Shown here piece by piece: positions 51,021-59,345 of a DNA stretch of 64,000 bases. The DNA is from G965197555 sp965197555. GTDB lineage: Bacteria > Chloroflexota > Dehalococcoidia > Lucifugimonadales > UBA3495. The stretch covers positions 2,728,001 through 2,792,000 of the forward strand of contig OZ240213.1 in the NCBI GenBank assembly GCA_965197555.1, read 5' to 3'. Numbering within the stretch: position 1 is the first letter of the stretch; each line of letters opens with the position of its first letter. The position numbers were made by a program, and so were the translations under genes. Under the pieces are notes generated by a model. That model was not told the origin of the DNA. It ran no database searches and saw only the letters and a list, made by a program, of their open reading frames with translations.

Positions 51021-51428
51021 ATGATCCGGGTGTTTAGCTCCTTCCACCGGATGGTGTACCGTTTGACCGGAGGCCGGTTTCTAGGTTCGGTAGCGGGGGC
51101 GCCGGTGCTGTTGCTCACAACCCGAGGATTTCGCACCGGGAAACAGCGCACCCAACCATTGCTATACCTGATGGACGACGGTACCTACGTGGTGATTGCC
51201 TCCTACGCGGGCAGGCCTTCCAACCCCGGGTGGTATCAAAATCTTCAGCATCAACCAAACGCTGAGATACAAGTGAAGAACCTCAGATATAAAGTGAACG
51301 CTGAGACCGCAGGACCGGAGGACAGAGCACGGCTCTGGCCGACTATAACGGCGCTGTACCAGAGCTACGATGACTATCAAGCAAGGACCCAAAGGGAGAT
51401 ACCGGTTGTGTTTCTCCGGGAGATCTGA
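51021..51428 (+). CDS. deazaflavin (F420)-dependent nitroreductase family protein (Ddn-like)
   Basis: 135 residues from an ATG with GGAGG 5 bases upstream; an upstream TTG or GTG at 50970/50976 would add 15-17 residues without a site. Split-barrel pattern: V-L-L-L-T-T-R-G-F-R-T-G-K-Q-R-T-Q-P-L-L-Y, then V-I-A-S-Y-A-G-R-P-S-N-P-G-W-Y-Q-N-L, the F420-binding and membrane-facing motif of the Ddn/FDOR family. It reduces nitro compounds, quinones or enones with F420H2. Along with the LLM proteins it supports F420 use by this organism, although no F420 biosynthesis gene is in the window. Confidence 0.9.
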   Translation: MIRVFSSFHRMVYRLTGGRFLGSVAGAPVLLLTTRGFRTGKQRTQPLLYLMDDGTYVVIASYAGRPSNPGWYQNLQHQPNAEIQVKNLRYKVNAETAGPEDRARLWPTITALYQSYDDYQARTQREIPVVFLREI

Positions 51429-51599
51429 CGTTCTAGTTGCCATTTCGCAATTTTGGCTATAAACGGTTGCAGTATTCGCCCAGGTAGCTTAGAGTACATT
51501 CGTTCCCACCGAAAATCCGCAGGGACCAGGCGGGTAGACTAGAGCAAGGACCGATCTGAATCTTATAAGCTCCAACCGGAGCGCGGCGGAGGAAGCATA

Positions 51600-53372
51600 A
51601 TGGCATATGATTTGCTTATCAAGAACGGGCGAGTGGTTGATGGCTCGGGTGCCCCGGGGTTTCAAGCCGATGTTGCGGTTAAAGACGGCAAGATCGTGGG
51701 GGTCGGAAGGTTCAACGAATCGGCCACCCGTACTATAAACGCAGATGGCCGAGTGGTGGCTCCCGGATTTATAGACCACCACACCCACTTTGACTCCCAA
51801 GCGATGTGGGACCCGATTGTCACTTCCACGTCGCTGAACGGCAACACCTCAATTATAGTTGGCCAATGCGGAGCGGTGCTGGCCCCTACCAGGCCAGGGG
51901 ATGGAGACTGGTACCTGCAAATGTTCAACTTCATGGAAGGTGTACCGCTGGACGTACAGCGGGCCGGAGTAGACTTCGCCTGGGAGTCCATACCGCAATA
52001 CCTGGACGCCATCGGCCGCAAGCGCGGCATAAACGTGGGCGCCCTGATCGGCCACTCGGGCGTAAGGCGTTACGTTATGGGTGAGGCAGCCCAGGAGCGG
52101 ACTGCCACCCCCCAAGAGATAGAGGCCATGAAACGCTCGATCCGCGAAGGGATGCTCGCCGGTGCTCTGGGGTTTAGCGTTGGCGTGTTCGTGGAGCAAG
52201 GGGAGGGTATTTTCGGGGTGAAAGTGCCTTCGTCCGTTGCCACCGACGAAGAGATGTACGCCCTAGGGGATGTCCTGGGTGAAGTGGGGACGGGGGTCTT
52301 CCAAGTAAGCGGCGGCGGCCCCGGGGGATTCCGTGGTCCGGCGCGCATCGCTCAGGAGCTATCCCGCAGGACCGGGCGTCCTTCCATGTACAATTTGTTG
52401 ACTCAAGAGTTGAACAAACCCGACGAGTGGAAAGAGCATTTGCAGATGCTGGAGGAGTCCTTCCAGGCGGGTATCAGGGCCTACGGCTCGTGTCTGTCGG
52501 CCACTGCCGGACCGATTTTCGACCTCCGGGCGGGCTTGGACGGGTTGGAAGACGAGGACATGATCAGCCCCAGCACGGTATTCCAAGGCATGCCAACCTG
52601 GGACTCGGTCATGGCCCAACCGGTCGCCGACAGAATGCGGTCTTTCCGCGACTCTGAGATTCGCAGGGCGTTGAGCCTGGAAGCAGTGGAAACCGAAGGT
52701 GAGCACTCTTATCGCATGGGCCGGGCTCAAAGGCAAATGAGCTTCAGTCGGCGCTGGGACCTGGTCGAGGTCTATATGGCCCACAACGAAATTAACAAGC
52801 AGTTTAGCGGTAAGAGCGTCGAACAGATTGCCCAGGAGCAAGGGAAGGGGATCATCGATGCATTCCTTGACCTGGTTCTGGATGACGACCTGCGGACCGC
52901 CTTCCAGGTCATCGACCGGAACAACAACGTCGAGGCCCAAAGGCAGATATTGGGGTCACCCTACTCCGTGATCGGGACCACCGACGGCGGCGCCCGGCCG
53001 GACAAGGGGGACCGCACCGACTACAGCACCAAGCTGCTCAGCTACTGGGTGAGGGAGAAGGGGGTTATGTCTGTGGAGGACGCTGTCTACCGGATGACCG
53101 GCAAGACCGCCCTGATGCACGACCTCCATGACCGAGGCTTCATCGCCGCGGGCAAGGCTGCCGACATAACCATATTCGACCCCGACACCATTGGCCCCAA
53201 GCCTCGGGAAGCGGTCTACGACTTCCCAGGCAACGAGATGCACGTAAAGCAGGGTGCTGTTGGAATTGACTACGTGATCGTTAACGGCGAAGTCTTGTTG
53301 GAGCAGGGAGAGCACACCGGAGCCCTGCCGGGCCAGACCCTCAGGGGTCCCTTGTATCAGGGAGCCCGCTAG
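51600..53372 (+). CDS. N-acyl-D-amino-acid deacylase family amidohydrolase (second copy)
   Basis: 590 residues. N-terminal beta domain (K-N-G-R-V-V-D-G-S-G, V-A-P-G-F-I), then the metal motif D-H-H-T-H-F-D-S-Q-A-M-W. The G-Q-C-G-A-V-L-A-P loop matches the zinc-Cys loop of D-aminoacylases. The Asp near the end is in G-T-T-D-G-G-A-R. CGGAGGAAG lies 7 bases before the ATG. Two strong hairpins follow the stop. Compared with the copy at 40884, the substrate loops between about 200 and 400 differ strongly, so they probably act on different N-acyl compounds. Cytoplasmic. Confidence 0.9.
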   Translation: MAYDLLIKNGRVVDGSGAPGFQADVAVKDGKIVGVGRFNESATRTINADGRVVAPGFIDHHTHFDSQAMWDPIVTSTSLNGNTSIIVGQCGAVLAPTRPGDGDWYLQMFNFMEGVPLDVQRAGVDFAWESIPQYLDAIGRKRGINVGALIGHSGVRRYVMGEAAQERTATPQEIEAMKRSIREGMLAGALGFSVGVFVEQGEGIFGVKVPSSVATDEEMYALGDVLGEVGTGVFQVSGGGPGGFRGPARIAQELSRRTGRPSMYNLLTQELNKPDEWKEHLQMLEESFQAGIRAYGSCLSATAGPIFDLRAGLDGLEDEDMISPSTVFQGMPTWDSVMAQPVADRMRSFRDSEIRRALSLEAVETEGEHSYRMGRAQRQMSFSRRWDLVEVYMAHNEINKQFSGKSVEQIAQEQGKGIIDAFLDLVLDDDLRTAFQVIDRNNNVEAQRQILGSPYSVIGTTDGGARPDKGDRTDYSTKLLSYWVREKGVMSVEDAVYRMTGKTALMHDLHDRGFIAAGKAADITIFDPDTIGPKPREAVYDFPGNEMHVKQGAVGIDYVIVNGEVLLEQGEHTGALPGQTLRGPLYQGAR

Positions 53373-53383
53373 GTTAACAGGAA

Positions 53384-53410
53384 AAGGGTGGGCCTAATTG
53401 ACCCACCCTT
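53384..53410 (+). terminator. hairpin directly after the D-aminoacylase
   Basis: AAGGGTGGG (53384-53392) pairs with CCCACCCTT (53402-53410) around a 9-base loop, starting 12 bases after the stop at 53372. The A run before and T after are short. Likely intrinsic terminator. Confidence 0.75.
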
Positions 53411-53427
53411 CAATGGTCTTGGACAAA

Positions 53428-53467
53428 CCGCCCGTGTAGTCATCCTTAAGCTAGCCTACACGGGCGG
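53428..53467. terminator. second perfect 12-bp hairpin
   Basis: CCGCCCGTGTAG (53428-53439) and CTACACGGGCGG (53456-53467) form a perfect 12-bp stem with a 16-base loop, followed by ATTATTGTTC. It lies 18 bases after the first hairpin, making a tandem terminator or a regulatory stem before the HbpS-like gene. Confidence 0.7.
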
Positions 53468-53625
53468 ATTATTGTTCTCAGGAGGGTTGGCACCAACTCA
53501 AAGATTGATTCAAGCTGGGGTCAGCCAGATATCCTGCATAGGGCTCCGATTGCCCCGGCTAAACCTACGGTGTAACATTCGGCTGCCCGGGTTTTGTCCC
53601 TAAGTTTGATCCAGGAGGTTATGGG

Positions 53626-54015
53626 ATGGCGATTACATTGGCGGAAGCGAATCGAATGATTCAGGCGTCAGTATCGAAAGCAGGGGAACTTAACGTTAGT
53701 GTAAGCATCGCGGTGTGCGACGCCGGCGGGAACCTGGTGGCGTTCAATCGCATGGGAGGGGCTAGCGCAGTCAGCGCCACCGTGGCTCAGGGGAAGGCTG
53801 CAGCCTCCGCAGGCTTTGGACGCGCCAGCGGAACGTTGCAGGCAGACTCTCCGGTGATACAGGCGGTGATATCAGCCATGGGAGGCAGAATGCTTCCCGC
53901 GCAGGGGGCTGTGCCCGTAGTCAAGAATGGTGAGCTTGTGGGGGCGATAGGAGGCAGCGGCGCTACCGCTGACCAGGATGAAGAATGCGCACAAGCAGGG
54001 CTGGCCGCTCTATAA
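53626..54015 (+). CDS. GlcG/HbpS-like heme-binding family protein
   Basis: 129 residues. The pattern A-E-A-N-R-M-I-Q-A-S, then S-I-A-V-C-D-A-G-G-N-L-V-A-F-N-R-M-G-G-A, then a Gly-rich end G-E-L-V-G-A-I-G-G-S-G-A-T-A-D-Q-D-E-E-C is that of GlcG/HbpS/PduO-C proteins. HbpS of Streptomyces binds haem and senses redox stress; PduO-C and GlcG members bind cobalamin or are of unknown role. No signal peptide is seen, so it is cytoplasmic. CAGGAGG stands about 7 bases before the ATG. A strong terminator follows. It is not part of a larger operon. Confidence 0.88.
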   Translation: MAITLAEANRMIQASVSKAGELNVSVSIAVCDAGGNLVAFNRMGGASAVSATVAQGKAAASAGFGRASGTLQADSPVIQAVISAMGGRMLPAQGAVPVVKNGELVGAIGGSGATADQDEECAQAGLAAL

Positions 54016-54057
54016 AGTGCCCTAATTGACTAGAGAATGCCTTTGGAAGGGCGTCCA

Positions 54058-54090
54058 AGAATGCCGTCCACGGTCGGACGGCATTCTTTC
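54058..54090 (+). terminator. rho-independent terminator after the HbpS-like gene
   Basis: AGAATGCCGTCC (54058-54069) and GGACGGCATTCT (54076-54087) make a perfect 12-bp stem with a 6-base loop, followed by TTCGTTCGTT. It lies between convergent stops (54015 and 54116), so it may act in both directions. Confidence 0.85.
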
Positions 54091-54115
54091 GTTCGTTCAG
54101 AGCAACCCAGCAATG

Positions 54116-55225
54116 TTAGTTGCACGCGTCACGGATCGCCTGCGATATGGCCGCTAGCCGTGGGTTGTTGTTGTCATTACCCCTGAACCCGTTGGTGATG
54201 TAGCCAACGGCCAGTCCCGAATCTTTGTCGGCCCAGCCGACGGACGTCCCGGCGCCACCGTGACCGAAGGTGTTGATCGGGTCACCTTGGGATTTACCTG
54301 TTCTTTCATCGGCCAAGGCCAAGCCCAGGGAGCGCCGCGCGTAAAGACCGATGGTGGCGTCGGTCCCCTCCCTTTGAAGGCTCGTTGCTTCACTAACGGT
54401 CTCCGGAGTTAAGACTCTAACTCCATCCAGAATTCCGCCTCTCTCCATCATTGCGTAGAACCTTGCCAGGTCCCCTGCGGCTGCCACTCCACCGGCTCCA
54501 GGCACGATCGAGCGGTGCACCCCGGGTTCATTGAAAATAGGAACGTAGCCGTTGGGGTCCGCATCATCCTCCATCAAGTGTATCTTGGAGACCATGCTCT
54601 CCAGTCCAGCGGGTAAGCCTACGTACGTGTTTTCCATTCCCAGGGGACCGGTCAGTTCTTCGGCAAGGAATCGATCGAAGGACCGTCCGTCGATACGGTG
54701 CACCAGTTCTCCGATGACCCAGCCGTAGTTGATAGGATGATAAGCCATGACCTCTCCGGGAGCGAACTTGGTCGGCGCTGCCTCCATGGCCTGCACTACC
54801 TTGTCCCAATGGATCCAATCGCTCCAGTGGAAATCCTGGGGCGTGTCCGGGAAGCCTCCCTGGTGGGACAAGATATGGCGGATGGTGACAGTCTCTTTTC
54901 CGTGTTGGCCAAACTGAGGCCAGTGTTTGGCAACCAGGTCGTCCCAGGCGAGTTTCCCCCGCTCCTTTAGAAGATAGATGCATGCTGCCGCCAAGGGCTT
55001 GGTCGAAGAGAAAAGGACGAACATTGTCTGGTCGGAGACCGGCGTGTCCGCTTCGGTGTTGGCTTTACCGCCATGTAGGTCCAAGACCAGGTTGCCGTAG
55101 CGGTAGACGGCCAGGCCGGCACCGGGATGCAACCCGGACTCTCGCTGCTGGCGAAAGAGATCCTCCACCTGCCGCAATTTGTTGCTATCCATAGCAACGG
55201 AGTCAGGTGTAGTTAGAGTAGCCAT
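54116..55225 (-). CDS. serine hydrolase, class C beta-lactamase/esterase EstB-like
   Basis: 369 residues of the penicillin-binding-protein/serine-beta-lactamase fold. The nucleophile motif S-S-T-K at 73-76 follows the first strands. The tyrosine motif is in M-A-Y-H-P-I-N-Y-G-W. The C-terminal H-G-G-A-G-T-S-V-G-W replaces the K-T-G box of beta-lactamases, as usual for EstB-type esterases. There is no signal peptide, so an intracellular ester or amide hydrolase (lipase class VIII, peptidase) is expected rather than antibiotic resistance. It is convergent with the HbpS-like gene. No obvious ribosome binding site. Confidence 0.9.
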   Translation of the reverse strand: MATLTTPDSVAMDSNKLRQVEDLFRQQRESGLHPGAGLAVYRYGNLVLDLHGGKANTEADTPVSDQTMFVLFSSTKPLAAACIYLLKERGKLAWDDLVAKHWPQFGQHGKETVTIRHILSHQGGFPDTPQDFHWSDWIHWDKVVQAMEAAPTKFAPGEVMAYHPINYGWVIGELVHRIDGRSFDRFLAEELTGPLGMENTYVGLPAGLESMVSKIHLMEDDADPNGYVPIFNEPGVHRSIVPGAGGVAAAGDLARFYAMMERGGILDGVRVLTPETVSEATSLQREGTDATIGLYARRSLGLALADERTGKSQGDPINTFGHGGAGTSVGWADKDSGLAVGYITNGFRGNDNNNPRLAAISQAIRDACN

Positions 55226-55410
55226 TGCGATACCTCTGTTCTAATTTGCCCGCCCAATAGCATGGCAGTGGCGTTTAATGGTACTGAGTGTTCGCTGCCG
55301 GGTCAATCGATCAGCTTCGGCGGATGAGGGTTGGCCCAGGCTACGCAGCTCTATTTTCGCGATGAAATGGGGAGCCTTGAATCACGGGGTGGAGCAGGCG
55401 GTGCGTCCCT

Positions 55411-56580
55411 CTACCAGCCGATTTCAGTGGGACGGAGCCCTAGCAAGACTTGCCCCCCGAACTCATAGTTCAGGGGAAGGGCGGCGCCGTGCTGCACCGC
55501 GACGTGAATATCCCGAAAGCAGCGCTCTAGTGGATGCTTGCGATGGATCGCGTTGGTCCCTGCGGCATGAAACAGTAGGTCCACCGCTCTTACTGCTTCC
55601 CTCACCGCGTAAGCGTTGGCGATCCTTGCGTGGGCAATCTCCCGGCTGGGGTCGGGGACGCCTTCGCACAGCGCAGTCCAAGCATTACCGATTGACTCCA
55701 TCACGTAGGCGCGCGCGGAGCTGATGATCGCTTCTGCCTCCGCTACCGTGAGTTGCACCGGTAACCGATCGCGCAGCGGCGTGGTCGACGCTGTGGAGCC
55801 GGTTTCGGCCGCGAGTTCAACAAAGGCGTCCATAGCACCCCTGGCAATTCCCAGAGCATTGGCAGCGTTGTTGATCCAGGTAGCTACGTACATCAAACGA
55901 GGATGGTATAGAGGCCCCGATTCCTGCGGTGGATCGTTTCGGGAAAATGAGCGCTCCTCCGGGACGAAGACATCTTCGACCACGAAGTCCTTACTGCCAG
56001 TGCCACACATGCCAACAACAGTCCAGGTGTCGAGTATCTTGGCATCCTCTACCGGCACTAGCATGGACCGAGTTACCAGGGCGCCGGAGGGGGTCATTCG
56101 GGGACCGTCGCCGTCCATGATCTTACAGGTACAAAGGAGCCAGTTGGCGTGATCGATGCCGCTGGCGTAGTCCCAATGCCCCTGAACCATGTAACCTCCG
56201 TCCACTGGACGGGCTTCACCCTCAGGTCGAGCCGAGCCTGATATCCGCACGTTGGGAGGCTGGCCAAACATAGACCTACCCACCTCCGGGCGCAGCCGCC
56301 CCGTCATTATGGACGTGCCACTAGCGATCAAGCAGCACCAACCTACCGAGCCGTCGGCTTTGGATATCTCTTCAATCGCCCGAAACGAGGTGATCGGGTC
56401 GGTCTCCTGGCCACCCATGCTGCGTGGGAGACCAAGCCGGAGCATGCCGGCTTGGTCTAATGCTTCAGCCAACTTGGGGGGCAATCGGCGTCCCGCCTCC
56501 GCTTCGTCTCGCGCCGCGAGGACCTGGGGGATTAGCGCAACCGCGGCCGCTACTGGATCATCAGTAATAGTTTCTTGCAT
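55411..56580 (-). CDS. acyl-CoA-dehydrogenase-fold flavin monooxygenase (group D oxygenase component)
   Basis: 389 residues with the acyl-CoA dehydrogenase fold: L-A-E-A-L-D-Q-A-G-M-L-R-L-G-L-P-R-S-M-G-G, then G-S-V-G-W-C-C-L-I-A-S-G, the flavin strand G-G-Y-M-V-Q-G-H-W-D-Y-A-S-G, and M-C-G-T-G-S-K-D-F. The W-D-Y-A-S-G-I-D-H motif and the absent catalytic Glu of true dehydrogenases mark the hydroxylase branch (HpaB/HsaA type), which uses reduced flavin from a partner reductase to hydroxylate aromatic or amine substrates. The C-terminal F-H-A-A-G-T-N-A-I-H fits. No reductase is adjacent. The start lies behind GAGGA. Confidence 0.88.
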   Translation of the reverse strand: MQETITDDPVAAAVALIPQVLAARDEAEAGRRLPPKLAEALDQAGMLRLGLPRSMGGQETDPITSFRAIEEISKADGSVGWCCLIASGTSIMTGRLRPEVGRSMFGQPPNVRISGSARPEGEARPVDGGYMVQGHWDYASGIDHANWLLCTCKIMDGDGPRMTPSGALVTRSMLVPVEDAKILDTWTVVGMCGTGSKDFVVEDVFVPEERSFSRNDPPQESGPLYHPRLMYVATWINNAANALGIARGAMDAFVELAAETGSTASTTPLRDRLPVQLTVAEAEAIISSARAYVMESIGNAWTALCEGVPDPSREIAHARIANAYAVREAVRAVDLLFHAAGTNAIHRKHPLERCFRDIHVAVQHGAALPLNYEFGGQVLLGLRPTEIGW

Positions 56581-56861
56581 CAGTATCCTCCTCAGGGAAT
56601 TCGCGGTGCTCCATCTACTGCCAAGCTCGATCCATCACCCATCAGGATCGCTTGAGGCTTGATGGAAACAATCCGTAGCATGACCTGGACAATCGGCGAA
56701 TATCCCATGAACTGCCACTGAGAGGTCAATATAATACTCGCAAATCGTTGCCGAAGGTCGGAGTCAAGGAAGCAACCTCGCTGGTGAGTATCTATCACTC
56801 TGGGCCTAGCTAACGCCAACCAGTCCGTAGCTAATATCAGCCGGGAGATGCAGGAAGGACT
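56581..56861. other. intergenic stretch with a tRNA-Leu-like fragment
   Basis: About 280 bases between the monooxygenase start and the bicupin stop. It contains a 17-base exact copy of the tRNA-Leu 3' end at 56749-56765 (see repeats). Open frames here have no ribosome binding site. Confidence 0.4.
56749..56765 (-). repeat. copy of the tRNA-Leu 3' end (att-like), 17 bp
   Basis: TGCCGAAGGTCGGAGTC at 56749-56765 is identical to 59008-59024, the acceptor and T-arm end of the tRNA-Leu gene, in the same orientation. Such copies arise when integrases insert elements at tRNA 3' ends. No integrase gene is in the window. Confidence 0.6.
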
Positions 56862-57572
56862 TTACCCCTCGTGGGCCGCCGACGCCAACGGGTTGAAGGT
56901 AACCCGCAGCATGGACGTTTGGGTCTCGTTCCGCCACTGGTGGTGAGTATTGGGTGGGACCAGCACGGCATCCCCTGCCGACACCTGGTAGCTGGTGCCA
57001 CCGCAGACCAGAGTACCCGACCCTTCTAGCACGAATACGACGTGCTCCCACTCGTGGGTGTGACCGCCCGTGTCCGGATGGCTTACGGCTCCGGGGGCCA
57101 TATGGCCGTTGTAAAGCATCAAATAGTTTGGGACTCCGTCATTGGGGCTCAGTATCTGGCTGCCGGTGTCTGGGTTCAGGTCCCGATAGTTGCGGATAAT
57201 CGGAGGCTCTCCTGTACCTTGGCCGCCCTCGTTGCCGGCGCCGCCGCTCTGGGAAGCAATGAGGGGATTAATTTCTATGCGCCGCACGTTGCCTTGGCCC
57301 CCGTTGTTCAGCGTATAGTGGTCCACATCGCCCGGGATGAACATGGCGTCACCTTCCCGGACCGGGTATTCTTTGCCGTCGCAAAATAGAGTGCCGGAAC
57401 CCTCGATCACGTACACCTCATGCTCCCACTCGTGAATGTGGTGAGCGCTGGTCTGCCCGGGTTCAATTTCAGAATAGCTTAGAGTACAGGTGGGCGGATT
57501 GTCGTCCAATGAAATAAGCCGGGCTGGCCGCCCGGGCTCAAAACTCCGGGAGTTTCTGATTACCGGTTCCAT
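56862..57572 (-). CDS. bicupin (two cupin_2 domains)
   Basis: 236 residues with two cupin barrels in tandem. The first has T-S-A-H-H-I-H-E-W-E-H-E-V-Y-V, the second G-G-H-T-H-E-W-E-H-V-V-F-V; each gives the H-x-H-x(3-4)-E set of metal ligands, and a later His lies in each (G-D-V-D-H-Y and P-N-T-H-H-Q-W). The repeat within one chain suggests a metal-dependent dioxygenase or isomerase, or a sugar/acid-binding protein. The start at 57572 has GAGGAGG 6 bases upstream; upstream in-frame ATGs are in a short repeat and are rejected. A single gene with no partner. Confidence 0.88.
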   Translation of the reverse strand: MEPVIRNSRSFEPGRPARLISLDDNPPTCTLSYSEIEPGQTSAHHIHEWEHEVYVIEGSGTLFCDGKEYPVREGDAMFIPGDVDHYTLNNGGQGNVRRIEINPLIASQSGGAGNEGGQGTGEPPIIRNYRDLNPDTGSQILSPNDGVPNYLMLYNGHMAPGAVSHPDTGGHTHEWEHVVFVLEGSGTLVCGGTSYQVSAGDAVLVPPNTHHQWRNETQTSMLRVTFNPLASAAHEG

Positions 57573-58107
57573 GTTTGATACCTCCTCTATTGGGTATCTT
57601 GGCGGGCATGTGCGGGTAAGAATTACCTGGAGCATTACCTGGAGCACTGGCGTCCACGTGAAGCTACGCCAGTGGGCACTTGACGGAGCACCCCCAATTA
57701 TAGTGTCCAGGTGTGAGGGGCTTCAACCGGGGGCTGGGGTTGGATCTTCAGCGACAGTGGAGGGCATAAAGCCCAACCCGACGGTTTGACTGGGAGTTGG
57801 TGCCGAAGGTCGGAATCACATGCGAAGCGTCACTGAGGGTTGTTTGTAGCTGTGGGCGTTGTCGGCAATGACCGTTTGGTGCCTAGAAAGCTGCGTACAG
57901 CCGTCGCCAGTTGTCAGCGTGGCAGGCACAGTGGTCGGTATTGTGGAGTAAGTGTCGGCATTTGCGTCGGCATTAAGATCAAGGTCTGCGGTGACGTCGG
58001 TTCATTCTTCCCCTAGTGTTCGGCTGGAGTCAGAGACTCCCGTAATGTAGAAACGGGCGGGATTTATACCCCGCCCGTCCTGCGAGTAGCGCAGAGGTAG
58101 CCCGGCA
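57573..58107. other. 535-bp region without a clear gene; short repeat and att-like copy
   Basis: The right part (57830-58010), read on the minus strand, keeps an open, Thr/Asp/Ala-rich frame (A-D-L-D-L-N-A-D-A-N-A-D-T) with no start codon, probably gene debris. ATTACCTGGAGC occurs twice in a row at 57622-57645. A near-copy of the tRNA-Leu 3' end is at 57797-57817. Confidence 0.5.
57797..57817 (-). repeat. near-copy of the tRNA-Leu 3' end (att-like), 21 bp
   Basis: The 21 bases at 57797-57817 match 59004-59024 with one mismatch (A for G near the right end), including the CCA-encoding end and the acceptor strand, in the same orientation. This fits an attachment-site duplication bracketing the 1.2 kb up to the tRNA gene. 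Confidence 0.65.
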
Positions 58108-58659
58108 TCATTCCTCCGGGAGAAGCGGCGCCGGTGTTGCAGCCGGCTCCGGTATCGCCGCTGGCCTATTAAAGCGCCCGACTTCGCGAGGCGGCACATC
58201 CTTCTGATCTTCGCGAATTGACAGTGGTAGAAACTCGGACACGTCAATCCTACTGGCTGATCGAGTCGTAATCTCTTCGAATGAACCGCCAACTTCCTCA
58301 TCGACGATAACAATTATTTGCGCCCAATCGGATACGTCGCTGGTTCTGGGGTCCAGACTGTGTATCTCCCCTTCGAACACGTAGACGTGTACTGGCCGGT
58401 CCAACTTCCATGCCTGGCTAGAGCCCGTATGCGCCACGCTCGACCCGGTAGCCTCAAGCGCGTCACGGTATAGCATTATCTTGCCGTAGATAGCAGTCGG
58501 GGCACCCGCAAGCATTGGGCCCCTGCCTTTCTGAGCATAACGCAAGCCCAGGTTGATATTGCCGCCCTCTTCGAGGATGGCTGCATCCCCAGCTGATTCG
58601 GCCGAACTACTGAGGGCGCTTACCAAGAAGAACCCTGTAATCGCTATGACTGCCGCCAC
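58108..58659 (-). CDS. hypothetical exported protein
   Basis: 183 residues from a GTG at 58659. The open frame continues upstream with a basic, then hydrophobic stretch (I-I-I-R-K-R-F-Q-L-V-A-F), which would make a fuller signal anchor but has no ATG/GTG/TTG; an unusual start or lost start is possible. A hydrophobic N-terminus (about 1-19) and a soluble domain with V-H-V-Y-V-F-E-G-E-I-H-S-L follow, then a Pro/Ala-rich tail (P-E-P-A-A-T-P-A-P). No family recognised. It lies between tRNA-Leu and its att-like copy, together with the 63-residue frame upstream, so it may be imported DNA. Confidence 0.5.
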   Translation of the reverse strand: MAAVIAITGFFLVSALSSSAESAGDAAILEEGGNINLGLRYAQKGRGPMLAGAPTAIYGKIMLYRDALEATGSSVAHTGSSQAWKLDRPVHVYVFEGEIHSLDPRTSDVSDWAQIIVIVDEEVGGSFEEITTRSASRIDVSEFLPLSIREDQKDVPPREVGRFNRPAAIPEPAATPAPLLPEE

Positions 58660-58730
58660 AGCGAAGGCGACGAGTTGGAATCTTTTTCTGATTATGATAT
58701 CTATTCCCTTTTTGTCACAAATGCACTTAC

Positions 58731-58922
58731 TTAGTCATCGTAGAATCGCCAATTGCCGCAACCCGGCAAGTCCTGGATTAAGTAATTAGCCGCCGAATTG
58801 TTAGTTTCAGCCATACCACATAGCCTGTAGAAGTTGCCGTTGCTGGTGCTGCGGAAAGCCGTGCCGGTGTCGTCCGAGTCACCGATATCGTCACTGGTGG
58901 CCGTAACCTCGGCACCGACCAA
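58731..58922 (-). pseudogene. C-terminal fragment of an unidentified protein
   Basis: An open frame that starts right after a TGA near 58985 and has no ATG or GTG; a TTG at 58925 is the only start near the left edge. It reads V-G-A-E-V-T-A-T-S-D-D, then G-N-F-Y-R-L-C-G-M-A-E-T, and D-L-P-G-C-G-N-W-R-F-Y. It is protein-like but lacks a ribosome binding site and lies against the tRNA-Leu 3' end, so I take it as the remaining 3' end of a gene cut by an integration event. The hypothetical exported protein follows downstream. Confidence 0.35.
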
Positions 58923-59004
58923 AACAGTCGCGGTCGATGAGGTTCGGCAATTGGTCGGTTTTTCGAGAGAATTGGGGGATGCTCAGATACGGCCGTTAGG
59001 GTTT

Positions 59005-59090
59005 TGGTGCCGAAGGTCGGAGTCGAACCGACACGGGGTTGCCCCCACCGGTTTTTGAGACCGGCGCGTCTACCATTCCGCCACTTCGGC
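59005..59090 (-). tRNA. tRNA-Leu (anticodon CAA)
   Basis: On the minus strand the sequence starts GCCGAAG at 59090 and ends CTTCGGCACCA at 59005. The acceptor stem GCCGAAG/CTTCGGC is perfect. The anticodon stem-loop reads CCGGT-CTCAAAA-ACCGG, giving anticodon CAA (codon UUG). A long variable arm (TGGGGGCAACCCCG region) is characteristic of leucine tRNAs. The T arm carries GGTTCGACTCC. CCA is encoded. About 86 bases in all. Confidence 0.93.
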
Positions 59091-59345
59091 GTGGGCCTAT
59101 TTTATATCTAAATTCGGCTGATTGTTACCCTTGATGCCTGCCCATCGCCCTGCTTTACCAACATTTTCCTTACCACCCTTAACTCGCAGGGCCACCTGGC
59201 TTATGCATTTAGGGGTCTTGAGTGCGGCCGGATTCACTGCGGGCATTTGACAAACGAACCGAAGTGCTCGTATTAATGCAGTGTACTCTTGAACCAGGTA
59301 TGGTACACGCTCCGCCTGGTGAATTCTTCCGACTTTAAATGGACC

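Noticed and set aside
56592..56819. A 75-codon minus-strand frame
   Set aside because: Crosses the tRNA-like copy and lacks a binding site.
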